NCBI GenBank assembly: GCA_008477525.1
Contig: SPDT01000005.1
Coordinates: forward strand, 1,984,001-2,048,000
Length of the DNA stretch: 64,000 nt
Direction of reading: 5' to 3'
Source: Hypomyces perniciosus
Lineage: Eukaryota; Ascomycota; Sordariomycetes; Hypocreales; Hypocreaceae
Shown: positions 39,457 through 52,008 of the stretch, piece after piece
How positions within the stretch are numbered: position 1 is the first letter of the stretch
How the letters are laid out: each line of letters begins with the position of its first letter
The notes under the pieces: model-generated
The model's database searches: none
What the model saw: the letters and a program-made list of their open reading frames with translations, nothing else
What the model was told of the DNA's origin: nothing
Program-made: the position numbers and the translations under genes

Positions 39457-40085
39457 TCGCTCGGTTCGAGGGCTGAGGATCGGGTGGCGTGGATAAGTCG
39501 TGGCGTGTATCGCGAGTCTCTGTCTCGTCTCTCTGTGCCTCGCCCGCATGTACTCGTATAAAATTATGTATGTATGATCTGATCGAAGCGCGCGCACATG
39601 CAGCGCTATCTCTGCCGCTTCTGTTTCTGCTTCTGTCCTCTTGGCAGCGCGGCGGCCGACAACCAAGCGAGTTGGTTCGATTGAATCGGAAGAAAATCGC
39701 TTGTGGATTTCTCGGGGGGAGGAGTGGTGGCTTGGAGGTTTGGGGTTCTGCTGAATCATGTTCTGTTCTGCTCTGTTGGTGGGGAAAAAGCAGCCACCTT
39801 CTGTAAACTGATACTACTCCGTACGGGATGGCGCACTGTACGAATAGGGGCCGCGATGCACTGTTTGACTTGTCTCGCGTCCCTGCAGCCATCTGGACAT
39901 CCCTTTTACAATTGAACCCGATAGGTAAAAACACTCGATGAAACAGCGACCAGTAGTATAATATTGAGAGCGCCGATTCAGCGAACTGGTGGAGTTGAAG
40001 ATTTGTGCTACTGCTGCCACTTCAACCGCTAGTAACAGTCCCACGTGTCTCGGAAACAATCGTGAATAATCTGCGGGTAATCACC

Positions 40086-40123
40086 TATGGAGTACGAAGT
40101 AGTACTGCTACCTACGGAGTACT
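40086..40123. repeat. Clustered GTACGAAGTA and TACGGAGTACT motif copies
   Basis: A GAGTACGAAGTAGTAC unit and a TACGGAGTACT unit lie within 38 bp. They belong to the dispersed motif family. Confidence 0.65.
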
Positions 40124-41001
40124 AATAGTATAGATAGTACTTGTTCATTTCGTACTTATACCGAGTGCTCGCTTATACTACTACAGCACATCCACCTTGT
40201 CACAACCATTCTCGAAACGCCAAAAGAAAGACCATTACTACCATATTCAGAGTCAGAATAACACTACTTATTTGTTTCTTTTCTTCATCCCCTCAATGTC
40301 TGACGGAGACCTAAACTTCTTCAAAAGGGGGCGCTAGACCACTGCGTGCCTTGGCAAAGCTTGTATGCCGCAGCCCGCAGTCTTGGCGGCACGCCGTTCA
40401 TTCTTGTCAACGTTTTCTTAGCATTTTTCTTGTCCATTATGTTTCCTGTCAAGCCATCTTTTAACTTTCCAACGCGTTGGTCCTCCCGTCTTGGCAGGTC
40501 GAACTGATCATGATAGTACGTAGTACCTATGATCTCATACAGTCCCTCGGCATCGCATCCGAAAACATGGCATAAGCCGAGTAGTAATACAGCACTACTA
40601 TGTACTCTGTATATTATCGAGTAGAGTAAGAGAACCAACAAGGGCTGACTCGTACGTAATATTGAGCTGTCAGTCCACCTCGTGCTCTCGTTCACAGGCG
40701 TGATTGGTGCGTCCATAAGCCATAGACAACCGCATTCTTCCATCTCATGACTGTGGCCTCACCAACTGCATTTCACCAGATCATTCATTGGGTATTGTTA
40801 TCTGCTGCCATACGCACTAAAATACATCTTCCCCTGTAAAAGTAGAAGAGAATCAAACCTCCCTCTGACGCCAAAAGTATGCTAATGTGTAATAATACCA
40901 CATGTTGTTCGCTGTGTCCTTAAAAAACCACTTGGTGCACAGCAAAACCCGTGAAATGCAGATCCCCTTTTCCATTTCCCCTTTCTCCTTTTTCTTCTAT
41001 T

Positions 41002-43277
41002 TCAGTCCTCGTCGGACTCTTCCTCTGCGCCACGATACCGCATTTCAAGCACCCATTTACCGTCGAATTCAATGCCCCTGCGGATCTTGGTGCCGGCCTT
41101 CCTCCAGATCGCACTTCCAAGTCCTAGATCCGCGATAAATAGTCGCCATTCGTCCTCGTGAGCAGTGTTGGTTGACGGTACTGGGTTATCACCAGGAGGC
41201 GGTGTTACAGCCTCGAGTAGCCCCTTTTTTGGTGCACCAATCGCTACCACGTACCGAGGCTTGATGAATAAGTGGCCGCCATCAATAATGGCTATCTTGC
41301 CCGACGTTGGATCGATTCCTGAAGGAACATCTATCGCCAGCACGAATGCTTCATTTCGGTTCGCCCACTCCATCAGTTCATACACTGATGTCTGGTCCCC
41401 AATTCTCAACTCCTCGAATGACATGGTCAGGCCGAGTAATGCGTCGATAATGAGGGAAATCGAGAAGCCCGCTGCCGTCTCGGAACCCTTGCGCAGATAC
41501 TCGAAGAAGTCGTGTTTGCTGAAGACCTTACCCCCGAAATTTCTGTACAGTTGAATTTGTCGTCGAAGGTCCTCCAACAGATCTCGCTCCCGCTCGATGC
41601 CGACCAAACACACAACTACGTCGATGTTTTTGTTCCGTAGATGGCGTCCAGCGGCCAACGCGCGGATGCTCGACTTATTGTTACCGGCAAGGATCACAAT
41701 CGTTGACGAGCTCACCGACGCCTCGCTTGACGACCCTGCTACAGCCAGCTCAAAGCGGACCTTGATAGCCGGATCTGAGAGAGCAGTCACCGCCACCTCC
41801 GCAACGCCCCTACCCGCATTCTCCGCCATCAAGCCTTCGCTGAAACCAATCTCATTAGCTGCGATGTTCTCGATATTGAGCATTTGGAGCGTTGATATTG
41901 TCTCGAGGCGACGATTCGAAGGGAGAAGGTAAAGCCCCGGTTGCCAGTTTTGTTGCTCGTAATCGGTGCTGCGTTGGCCCATAGTAGGACTGGATCGCCG
42001 AGATTGACGTACACTGGAGGAGTTGACTCGGCTGAGCGGGTGCCCGCCAACGGCAACGCTCGCCTTGCGGGACTGCGATCGCCGTGTGCCCCCAGTTTTG
42101 CTCTCGGCTCTTCGCATATTCTGGCCACCGTTCCTCTGCTCTCGACCACTCAGCCTCTCTACGCCGTTTACACCAACATCCGCCTCGCTGTTCCAAAAGT
42201 CGGCGTTTGCTGCCGTGGTGGTTGATGGTATGTCGAGTACATTCTCGGTATAATGCAGATTCTTACCACCGGCTGTCCCAGGTTTGGCTCGGCGGTTGTG
42301 TGACACGAGGCGCGCCGACTCATCGATTTGATCCTCCTTCCTCATTTGATCAAAAATAGTACGTTTGTCAAACTTGGCAAGGTTGTTCTCGAAATCAAAG
42401 TCGCCCATCTCCTCCGTCACATCTTCAGAAGCCCATCCGTTGTCCATCAGGTTCTTGCCATTCTTGACACTGCGCTTAAGAGAGCTGAAAGGCTGGAAAG
42501 AAGATGTACTTTGTAGAATGGGCGTTTGCCTCCAACCCTTTCCATGTCTGCCATGGGGATTGATCTCCGTCAAATGGTCCTTGTGAGGTTTTGGATGTCG
42601 CCGTGACTTCTTCTTCTGTGATTGGGCTGGAGTCGGGGCTTCCTTAACAGGTTTGGCATTCTGTACCTTGGGCGGAGCAACGGATTCGACCGCAAGACCT
42701 TTTATCGATTCCGCAATCTCCTCATCAGATTTTGCGTCAGATGAATGCCGTCCAACGTGAATTCCATATAAGACTCCAGGTTGTGTACTAGCATCATTCT
42801 GGCTGCCCCCCTTATCAGATACGCTATGGTTGCCCGACGCTCCCGACTTGGGACGTCTTCCCAGGCTGAGAATCGCTGGGTCAACGAAGGTGGGCTGAGG
42901 CGGTTGCGATGGTGGTTGTGTGTAGACCGGTGTCGGCACTTGCTCTATAGGCGGAGTGGTATATGTCGTTGACTGAGGCGGCTGCGGCGGCGGTCCATCA
43001 CCCGTCATCTCCGAGAGGTCGGCAATGTTGGAAGCATCGATGCGCACCTGCGGAGCCCATTCCTTCGTAGCAGCAATGAAGACTTTGTAAATATGGCGCG
43101 TTAGTTCTTGGATATGGCTTTGAACCAGAGAAACAGAAGGAGAAGAGAAAAAGACCTACCATTCGTCAATGTGAGGCTGCTCCCTGCCTCGACATCTCGA
43201 ACGGTGCCGGTAAGCTGGTGACCCGTTGGATCTCGGAGCACCACCCGCATATGTAGCCCAATGAATTGGCTGGCCAT
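41002..43277 (-). CDS. edc3: Enhancer of mRNA decapping 3 (EDC3)
   Basis: Two exons on minus, 43277-43160 and 43082-41002 (732 aa). The 77-bp intron runs GTAGGT...CTAAC...CAAAG and restores Val. The N-terminal LSm domain (about 1-70, MASQFIGLHMRVVLRDPTG onward) contacts Dcp2 or Dhh1 in this family. A long disordered Pro/Ser/Lys-rich linker carries the FDF-type segment (GDFDFENNLAKFDKRTIFDQ, about 290-310) that binds the DEAD-box helicase. The C-terminal YjeF_N domain (about 445-690) shows VAGSSS, TIVILAGNNKS, NIDVVVCL, ALLGL and VLAIDVPSGIDPTSG. In Edc3 this domain dimerises and helps P-body assembly. The final acidic stretch (EEESDED) ends the protein. The gene is complete and the role is cytoplasmic mRNA turnover. 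Confidence 0.93.
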
Positions 43278-44699
43278 CTTGACACGGGAGCCGGTATCCC
43301 AGATTCTGATCGGATATCTTTTGTTTGTCGACTCGTTGTTCCCAGAAGATCCCTCTTCCAAAGCACAAAGAGTGCGCACTCCGTATCCTCGCACTCACAC
43401 CTTCATCTAGAAAGTGGATACCCTATCCGACCGCCAGAAACCCCGGGTTGCGGGGAGTAGAATACGAGGCAGGACTAATGACAGATTCCGAATTCTTCCA
43501 GGAGTCCCTTCTTTCAGCCCTGGACTGTGGGTTGATCGAGTGCGGTACCCTGCGTTGCTCAGGAGGAGGTGATGGTGATGTGGTCCAGAGCCCTAAGGAA
43601 TTCAACGACGTCAGGAGCTAAAGACACGCTGCGTGGGTCCAGATTTGGTCCGTACAGGCAATCGCAGATGCGCTGCGGCGTTTCCCACAAAAGAAAAAGA
43701 TCGATACTGAGGGGGCAAGTCGTCGGATTTTCCCTCTGTAAGGCGAAACTCGGAGGAGGGAGAGAGGAGAACGACAAGACTCGGAGAATGGATGATGGAT
43801 GATGATGAGTCTGTCAAACGGTTTATGGTGGTGCAGGCTAAACTCAACAAGGGTCGCCGAGAAACCTGGCCCGCTCGCTTATCGATAAGAACGTGCTTTT
43901 TCAAATGCAGGCTGCTCGTCCCCTGAATGTCTCACTGGTTAGAACAAGATCAGTGATTGGCTTAGCATCCACGATCAGGGGAGGATTTACCAAGCAAAGC
44001 AACGGACAATCTGCAATACATAGTATTGGCGCTGCTGTGCATGGATAACATCCCTGACGCAGGCATGGAATTTATTCCAGGATCATTTTGGAGCATATGT
44101 GCCACCACCTTTGGTAGAGAGATATTATTAAGTTGTCGCAATATTACTAAGTCTGGCAATCAAACCGTTTGAACTGACTGTGCAAGCTCCGATGTGCAAC
44201 CTGTTTTATAGGCTGTGTGGATTGGTCATCATTACTCTGTTCACAACGTTGTATAAGACAGAAACAGGGGTTTGTGGCCACCTGAACATGCATCATACGT
44301 ATCATCATCCTTCATTTGTCTGCCTGCAGGATTCCGGTTCAGCCAACCAACTCAACGTGCGACACTCTTAGTACTTTGCACTCTTGCACCATAATACACA
44401 GGGTCCAGGATTATTTATGCAGGTCTACGCAGTAATAAACAGCTCATATTATCAAGCTCGGCTCAGCTCGAAATAGCAACCAGCGCCAAATATATCATAC
44501 AGTACGAAGCATCTCGTAGAGACCGCTTCTTCACAAACATATCGACCAAACTGCTCCCAAGATTACCTTCCGAAAAGTGGCGTGACTATCATATTGCTAC
44601 TCCACAAAAGCCGATAACCGTGTCGGGAATCATGACCTAGGTACCTATATTATACAAATACTCTCTCTCATAGATCGATGTTGTAGCCAATGGCGTCGG
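43278..44699. other. Intergenic, EDC3 promoter and PIF1 3' flank
   Basis: No gene is supported. Short ORFs at 43559-43904 are shadows or random. A CCCCGGGTT-like GC block lies near 43440. The right half is AT-rich, as expected for a 3' flank. Confidence 0.55.
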
Positions 44700-47347
44700 C
44701 TAATAGCCGTATGATGCCATTGCTTCCTCGTCTTCATCAAGCTCAACCACCTCCACAGCCCGTTTTTTAGCAGGAGGCGGCACAACCCCTCTCCTGTTGG
44801 AGACAAAATCGGTGACACTGCTCGGCTGCCTTCCAGCTGCCTCTTCGGCGCTATATAGCTGCCTGTAAAAGTTAACTACTCGGGGGTGAGCCATTACTTT
44901 CGATTTGTCGAATCCCAGGACTCTCAAGCCCTGCTGGCTCGTTGCACGACTAAGGGCAACGTACGCCTGTCCCTTCTCAAACACCTTCCCCAAGTTGACT
45001 GTAACTCTCTCCAGCGTTTGGCCCTGTGCCTTGTGTATTGATAATGCCCAAGCCAGGATTAAAGGAAGCTGCGATCGCTTCGCCTGGACCTCTCCGTTGG
45101 GGAGCTCGACTTTCCAGTCTTCAGGTTGACAGAGGATCACCCGTGCCACGCCGTCTGTTGCAATAAACTGCACAACAGGAAACTTTTGACCATTGGAACT
45201 GGATTCTAGGCCGGTCTCCTCGTAGCTGTATTGCTTTAACTTCTTCCGCGCCTTTGCCATCGCATCGTTCATCCCGTCGTCATATGCATCGAGACTTGTC
45301 ATGTCAAATGTCTTCTCGTCAGAAAAGGCAATGACCTTGCCCAATGACCCGTTTACCAATGATTCGTCCAAGTTCTTGATGAGCATGACTTGAGAATTGA
45401 CTTTGAGTTCCAATGCCTTTGGCGCCATCATGTTGGTCAATAGTTTGTCTCGAATAGCGGGATCTCCGGTGTCCATTGCGTCGTATCGGTATGCTTTACC
45501 CGTTAGTTCTCTGAGGCGTTTCTCGTTGGAGTTATCCACTTGAGCTCGGGTGGGAAAAAGCTCAGCCGACTCGACGCCATCATCGAATTGTAGCGGTCTG
45601 GCGAGATTTTTGAATGCGTCGACCGTAGCTTGACTGATCTGTCCCAATCGCATCTCGTTGAGCATCCTGGCAAACTCAGGGTCACGTTGACGGAACACCT
45701 GAGTGAGACCGATTGTGTGGTCTATTGATATCCCCCAAGTGGAAGCTTCAAACGCGAACTTTACATCGCGCTTCTTATCCGCATCAGGGACGGGCGGTAA
45801 TTGAAAAAAGTCACCAGTGACAATTAGCTGAATGCCACCCCAGGGTCGGCCATTATTGCGAATTGTTCTCCCGATCTGGGACAACTTGTCGAATAAGTCT
45901 CCATCCACCATAGAAACCTCGTCGATGATGAGACATTTGGTTCGAAGCCATCGGTTCTTCGCTTTAGGATTTCGTCGGATTTTCTTGACCAGAGCAGAGG
46001 CATCCTCTTTTCCGAGACCAATTCCTGCCCGACCCTTAGTATTTATTGATTGTGTTAGAAGCTGAAGAAGTGAGCCAATTTACCTGAGAAGCTGTGAAGA
46101 GTAATTCCTCCGATGTTACAAGCGGCAAGACCCGTTGAGGCCGTAACTGCAACTCGCTCCGGATCTTTGGCATACTTCGCCCTCAACTTGTTAATGATGG
46201 CCCTCATCAAAACAGACTTTCCTGTACCGGCAGGGCCAGTGAAGAAAACACTCTTATTCTGGTTCACTACCATGTCGAGCACATGTTCCTGCTCGCCACT
46301 CAGGCTGATTGCATCGCTCTTGGAGTTGTGTGATTTTCCAAACTCTTGTTGTAGTTCCTTGGGAAATTCTTCTGGAGTATCGGTTCGAGTTTGGCGTTGG
46401 CTCTTAAGCTGTTTCTTCTGCTCCTTGATCGCACTAGCAGAGGCATCCCACATGTGCTTGGTTTTGGTAGGAGGGGTAAAAGTTGCGCCATCTTGACTCT
46501 TGTCAGATTCTTCTTGCCGGAAACTGACTGGAAGCACTCGCTTCTTCTTTTGTATCGGGATATCTAAAGAACCGTGCTCGCCAGAGGATTCACGCTTTAG
46601 AGAAGAGGTATTGGTTACGAATGAGGTAATTGATGTTGTAGCTTTTCGTTTTGGAGGGAAGAAGTGTGATACTGGAGATGAGGACCAAGGTATATCCGTC
46701 TCGGGTTGAGTTGCTCTGGGTGGAGGGGGGTTGTTCTTGTTTGCAGGAGGCTTTGAAGGTGGAAGAGAGGGGAATGCAGATGGAGCTTCGTAGTCGAGGT
46801 CCAAGTTTTCGTCATCACTGAAGTCATCCTCGGCAAATTCTACGGCCTGCTTGACCTTCGACGCGGCGTCGGGCTCGGTCAGGTCGATGATGCCGGCATC
46901 ATGCTTGAACGAATCCGATTTGTTGTAAAGCGATGCCAATGTCCCCCTGGCAGTAGTGCCATTGGTCGAAGGCTTTGCGGGGATTGTCGATCTGCCACCA
47001 TCCAATGGCTTCGAAAACGTTGAGGTCGTCCTCGCCGACGCAGAGGCCGCAGCAGCAGCAGCAGCGGATTGGTTCGCCGAGCCGGGCTTCTTGAACTGCT
47101 CTCGAATGTCGCTGATTGGAGCTGGAGTACTCGGGCTGCTCGACGGGAACAGTTGCTTTGCCAGAGGATTCCGCTGAGTGGAGGGATTGGCCTCGAAGGC
47201 CTTGTTAGCCTTTGCTAACATTGGGTTTGCTGTAGCAAGTGACGGTTGGCTAGGTGTGTGGACATGGGCAAACTGGGCTGCGCTTCGGAGAAGGCCTCTC
47301 GAGGTCGGCGAGGATCGGACAGGAAGGCTGGTGAAGCCAACCGTCAT
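44700..47347 (-). CDS. pif1: ATP-dependent DNA helicase PIF1
   Basis: Two exons on minus, 47347-46084 and 46024-44700 (862 aa). The 59-bp intron runs GTAAAT...ACTAAG...GGCAG and restores Gly in SFSGIGLG. The frame extends to a TTG at 47395, but the first ATG is 47347. The first about 31 residues are Arg/Ser/Leu-rich without acids ([20 protein letters not shown]), like a mitochondrial presequence; a second Met is residue 43. A long disordered part (about 60-330) contains acidic and Pro-rich tracts. The SF1B helicase core shows Walker A GPAGTGKS at 371-378, TASTGLAA, Walker [28 protein letters not shown] and the [11 protein letters not shown]...YVALSRA motifs. Pif1 unwinds G-quadruplexes and removes telomerase in the nucleus, and maintains mtDNA. 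Confidence 0.95.
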
Positions 47348-47865
47348 AAACAGGGGCTTGAGAAGGAGGCGACACTGAAGCAGATTGAGGGTCAAGATGA
47401 TGCGATACGCACAACCGGCTATCAGCTCTTTCGACGGTGTGCCAGTCTAGATAAGAAGCGCGTCGGGATTCTGGTGGTGGGACGTGCATCAATGGCTTAA
47501 GCCGTGCTGGACTGAATTGCTAAACGCGAGGGGCAGAGGCGCGTTTACAAGGACACGCTCTGAATCACCACTTTAGCTCGCTTAGTCACAACCCCTATCA
47601 ATCTCGAGGCAGTTGACTTCAGTATCCCTCTTCCATCATTAAGTGAATTCTCATATTTAGCAAATACCAGTACTACCTAGCAATTTAATCAAAAAAGCAT
47701 CCGTCCTTTTCAATCTGAAGTCCCTTATAACTAACTATTCGGTCTCGAAAGTTAAGAAAGAAATAATCGAGTACAACAAACAACAAGAGAAGAAAGAAAG
47801 AAAGAAAGCTCATACTCCTAAGCATTGACGAAATCCTCAAACATGGCTGAATTATCCAACCTGGT
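47348..47865. other. Intergenic, PIF1 promoter
   Basis: A short spacer between tandem minus-strand genes. A GAAA repeat lies at 47791-47808. No gene is supported. Confidence 0.6.
47791..47808. repeat. GAAA tetranucleotide repeat
   Basis: About four GAAA units in the 3' flank of the proline/arginine-rich protein gene. Confidence 0.8.
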
Positions 47866-49752
47866 TCATCGCTGGTGCCTATAATCTGCGAGCCCTTGCT
47901 GTCTGTCCGAATATCCAGAAGAAGCATTAGGTTCCGAGTCTCTTGCCTGTTGCCGCCTCATGCGCATATACGCTTGAGCACGTCGCCTCTGCGATTCCTC
48001 ACGCCCAGATTCAGGCATCCAGACTTGCGGGTCAGAATAATAAGGGCATCGTGTACGCGGTGTCGTGTACTCGGATGTCCGAGGCATTTCGCGAGGGTGA
48101 TGTATGTTTTCTCCGATTCCCATCCCACTGAACTGGTCGTTCATTGGACCTATATCGTCTCCATAAATGTGCTGCCGTGCCTCATGTGGGCGTACAGTCC
48201 GTACACCAGGTATGGGTTGGATGATCTGCGGCGCAGGTGCCATATTTCGTTGCCCCATGGTTTGTTCATCTCTTCTACCTTGAAGGTATACCGTCTTTTC
48301 TATCCGTCTTATGAGGTCAATGTCGGCGGCAGTGTTGATTGGATCTGGAGCCGGTGGAAGCGGCGAGTCGCCTCGTGACGAGCTAGTTCTAACAGTGTAT
48401 CTGCGGTCACGTTTGTTATGGCGACGAGCGACTTCGAGCTCAAAGGATTCATCCCTGTCCCGATGTCGTCGGTACCTGCTCTGGCCTCTGTCTCTTTCGC
48501 GGGTGTAACGAGAACTGGACTCAACAACGGATGATGCTGGAGTCAAAATCTCGGCATCGTCGTCATCGGAAGCGAAGGAGCTCTCAGACGCAGCCGAACT
48601 CCGGGGGCTTTGGTAGGACTCAACACTCGCTTGATGCTTGATTCTAGCAATAGCTGGGTTGTCCTTTTTGTCTTGTTTCCCCATAGTCCTTGGAATATTT
48701 TGCGGTGGGCTGGGAGCCGGTACCACTGATGGCGGACCGCGAGAAGGACTAGGAGGATTCCGATTAGGCATAAGACGAGAAGGTGGACGATGAGCAGGGG
48801 GGTTGGGTGGAGGACGAGGAGCAGAATTAGGTGGATGATGGGGAGAATGATTGGGCGAGAGATTCTGGTGAGGGTCTGGTAGAAGGTTGGGGTGTTTATC
48901 TGGTTGGACATGGGGAGGTGATTGAAAAGGAGGTTGCGGAGAGTCGTGAGGAAGTTGCGAAATAGGAGGTCGAGCCAATTGAGCTGGCTGCTGTTGAGGC
49001 TGAAGAGGAACGCTTATCGGCATAGAGGCGGGAGGCGAGATGTCTCGCTGCTGTCTCTTCGCTTCCAGCATCCTCATGCAGTTCACACCCGGTCCAGGAG
49101 CTCTCTTGAAGTAAATAGTCACTGCCACCCTTTGTTTCTTGGACTTTGACCTTGACGACCCCTTACTCCTTCTCCTATCGCTGCTCCTCTTATCACGCTT
49201 GGAATGGTGATCCGGAGAGTGTTCAATCTTCTTGAGCTTCGACTCCAGCTGTGCGAGTGTGTACTCATATCGGGTATCTGACTCCCTTTCTTGCAAGTCG
49301 TTTCTGGCGCGTTCGATTTGACGCTGCAAGGGCGACGGGAGTTCCCTTTTCTTATCGGTGACAAACTTAGGGTCTTTATTTAGCTCTATCACCTTTCGGG
49401 CTGCTTCATGCTGAGAAATGTCTGTCTCCGTTACACGCGATACCTTTTCCCAGGTTGGTTCTGCGGGGTTACCCTCATCGTCGATGTCATAACAGGACTT
49501 TTCTATGCGAATGATGACATAGGTAGAGAGTTGCCTGCGGGCATCCGCCTCGGTAATAGACTCATTGTGGATATCGACTATCTCGGGATTGTTCCGTAGC
49601 CGCTCAGGGGTCGACTGACGTGCGGCTTGGATATTGTATGTCGTAGAAGACCGACCTGGATTCAAGGGAGAGGAAGGTTGTAGAATAGGATGGCTCGAAG
49701 GAGGCATTGCTCCGAGGCCTCTGCCAGCTGGTTGATGCATGGTATGATACAT
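47866..49752 (-). CDS. Proline/arginine-rich protein of unknown function
   Basis: A single-exon model of 628 aa. The frame stays open to 49794 through a TTG and beyond to about 49837 without an ATG. I start at the first ATG, 49752, and an upstream coding exon is possible. Residues about 45-190 look like a real folded or coiled-coil domain: ESITEADARRQLSTYVIIRI, CYDIDDEGNPAEPTWEKVSR, then DLQERESDTRYEYTLAQLE. A basic RS-like stretch follows (SKRDKRSSDRRRSKGSSRSK), then KQRVAVTIYFKRAPGPGVNC. A long Pro/His-rich disordered segment (about 230-350) precedes an Arg/Ser-rich part and a conserved-looking C-terminus with the segments DIDLIRRIEKTVYLQ and CPYYSDPQVWMP. I do not recognise the family. The basic RS content suggests a nuclear or RNA-linked protein, which is inference. 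Confidence 0.75.
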   Translation of the reverse strand: MYHTMHQPAGRGLGAMPPSSHPILQPSSPLNPGRSSTTYNIQAARQSTPERLRNNPEIVDIHNESITEADARRQLSTYVIIRIEKSCYDIDDEGNPAEPTWEKVSRVTETDISQHEAARKVIELNKDPKFVTDKKRELPSPLQRQIERARNDLQERESDTRYEYTLAQLESKLKKIEHSPDHHSKRDKRSSDRRRSKGSSRSKSKKQRVAVTIYFKRAPGPGVNCMRMLEAKRQQRDISPPASMPISVPLQPQQQPAQLARPPISQLPHDSPQPPFQSPPHVQPDKHPNLLPDPHQNLSPNHSPHHPPNSAPRPPPNPPAHRPPSRLMPNRNPPSPSRGPPSVVPAPSPPQNIPRTMGKQDKKDNPAIARIKHQASVESYQSPRSSAASESSFASDDDDAEILTPASSVVESSSRYTRERDRGQSRYRRHRDRDESFELEVARRHNKRDRRYTVRTSSSRGDSPLPPAPDPINTAADIDLIRRIEKTVYLQGRRDEQTMGQRNMAPAPQIIQPIPGVRTVRPHEARQHIYGDDIGPMNDQFSGMGIGENIHHPREMPRTSEYTTPRTRCPYYSDPQVWMPESGREESQRRRAQAYMRMRRQQARDSEPNASSGYSDRQQGLADYRHQR

Positions 49753-52008
49753 CTGAGATGGTGGGCTGTTGGGCAAGGAAATAGTTGGTTGCAAATGGAT
49801 GAGGCTGTCCCGTAGCGTTCTTATCGTTTAAATGGATACCTCGTGGTGGTAATTGGAAAAGCTGTATTGAAAAGACTCCCTTGGACGGGTGGAGTTAGAC
49901 TTGGTTGCTGCTGAAGCAAGCCTATGGAGTTGTGGAGTGGGGGAGAGGAAGACGAGGTTATATATCTGTCTCAGGGCAGGTGCTTCAGGATGGCTACGTA
50001 ACTCACCAGGAGCCGGGCGAATAAGGCATGGTATATCTTTGCCCGACAGAGTTACGGAAACCAGAGTGGTGTGTAGCACATCTATATGTCGGCGAGGCGA
50101 AGCAACTCATGAGAACTTGGCCATCGAGGCAACCTGCACCTTGGCAACATAGGGGCACTATTTCGGTGAGCTCTCAGGATCTAGTTTGATCGTGTGTGCG
50201 GCTACTGCTGTAGCCATTGCCACGTATCTTGTATGGTGACGAACCTGCAGCTCAACCAACGCCGTGGCTGATACATGACTTCGACTACAGATGAACTGAT
50301 AATAGTGCCAGCACAACAGCCACGTCCAGGTAGATATTTCCTCACTGTCAGTAAAAGGAATATGACCTCTCTATACACATATCTCTTGGTCCCGTATGTT
50401 AGATCTGGTGATCCAGCATTGAGCAACCTCTCCTGCGTGTGCGATACTACGGTTCGCCATTACACAAGCCTCGACCTTGGCATCCTGTCGAGAAACTTCG
50501 AATCTGTCGACTTCCTGGTGGTGATTCGCAATCCATTGAGGCATCCATTGAGGCATCCAGAACGCCTCATGCCAACTTCGCATGAAACATGACCAGAGAC
50601 TCCTGCATATAGTACTGCAAGGTGGTAGACCACGTCAACTCCAGCTGCAGCATTTTGCCCAGCCGCAGTGCGCACAGCCTTGGTCAATGTTAAGGCAGAC
50701 AAGGCGTTGATCAACTGATTGATTACAGCTGCCAGGCAGCCTGGCGAATACGTTGAGACCCATCGTTGATGGGGGGTGGTTAGCAACCTCCATTGGTCCG
50801 ACATTGCCAACACTCAATGCAAAACGTAGCGTGGAGTTCGTCCCTCGGAGCCCATCGGATAACCTGGGGTTCACTCACCACAACCGACGGCTCCATACTT
50901 CGTACAATCTGAGGAACGAGAAGCTTCCAGTTGCTCTTATTGGCATATCCGGACCCGATCATCGCCCCTCGGCTGGGGCCGCAGGGCACTCATAATGCAG
51001 TGAAACTTGTCCAGAGTGTGAGATCGATACTCGTACGAGAGCTTAGGCTGACAACTCAACTCGTCCAGCCCCCTGACCCTGGCAGCCGGCTGCCTGCTTT
51101 GTGGGCTGACTGACGTGGAGGTTTTGTGTGGTACCACAAGATATATAGTGAGTCGAGTGCCTCTTTTCTTGTGTTACACACACTCATCTTCCCCCCTCTC
51201 AGGTAACAGCATCTCCGGGCGAGTCAAATGCCTTCGGCTCTCAGCCCCCCGCCGCACATCAACAACTGATAGGCTAGCAGGAATCCCGGACGAGGCCGCT
51301 GCAGACAAATCTAGAGTTTGAGGCTGTGAATTCCAAGGGAGGGGGTAGGACCTGCTGCGGCGGTCTAACAAATCGATGGAGGCATCGGCTTTCTAATATT
51401 GGGTGCAAATAGGAGACTCCCTTTCCCCCTACCCGAAGACGAATACTCAGGCCACTCCGTACAGGGTGCATGTTGACCCTTGCCTCCACACCAAATACTG
51501 TTTTTGCCACCTGCAAACCGTAATTCGCCTCGCCAGGTTGAAAATTCGAAGCACTTACATCCGCGAACCATCCCAGCTCAAAATAGATCTTGGCCTCAAG
51601 GCCTTGTCAAGGCACCCTGCCGACACGTTTCCTTGCGTGTATACCTCCCTGTGCCACATGGTCTTTTGGAAGAACTAATACGTCAGCCGGACGCCTACCC
51701 CAGTCTGCAGTAGGGACTCATTGGAATGCTCCTGTGTCAGTAGAGGGCCGGAAAGAACCAATCCGTTGATTCACCTCGGCTTGTTGAATTCACTCAGGTC
51801 AGTAGTGACCCATGATCAAAATCCATGTGATCACCGACTCAATAGCCTGAAGTGTTCATGTCATCGTATTTGGTTCTACATTATTATGTAGCATGTCATG
51901 CTCTGAAGTGAGCGCCACCAGTATATATACACCAGCCACTCGATAAATCGCCGAGGTGACCGTGGAAATTTTCATCATTGTGTCTGATTCGTAACGCGTT
52001 TGACTCGC
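49753..52008. other. 2.3-kb gene-free region
   Basis: This lies between the promoter of the proline/arginine-rich gene and the CUL4 3' end. Only random-looking ORFs of up to 117 codons are present. Partial motif copies lie near 50896 (TACTTCGTAC) and 51456 (ACTCCGTAC). Nothing else is recognisable. Confidence 0.55.

Larger units (their letters stand above)
39141..41001. other. Intergenic, PalH promoter and EDC3 3' flank
   Basis: This holds a TGTC microsatellite at 39437-39456 and dispersed motif copies at 39815-39824 and 40086-40123. A minus ORF of 140 codons at 40321-40743 has mixed composition and no homology that I recognise. No gene is supported. Confidence 0.55.

Noticed and set aside
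40321..40743. 140-codon minus-strand open frame between PalH and EDC3
   Set aside because: I considered a decayed gene or retroelement piece, but no motif could be named and no flanking repeats were seen.
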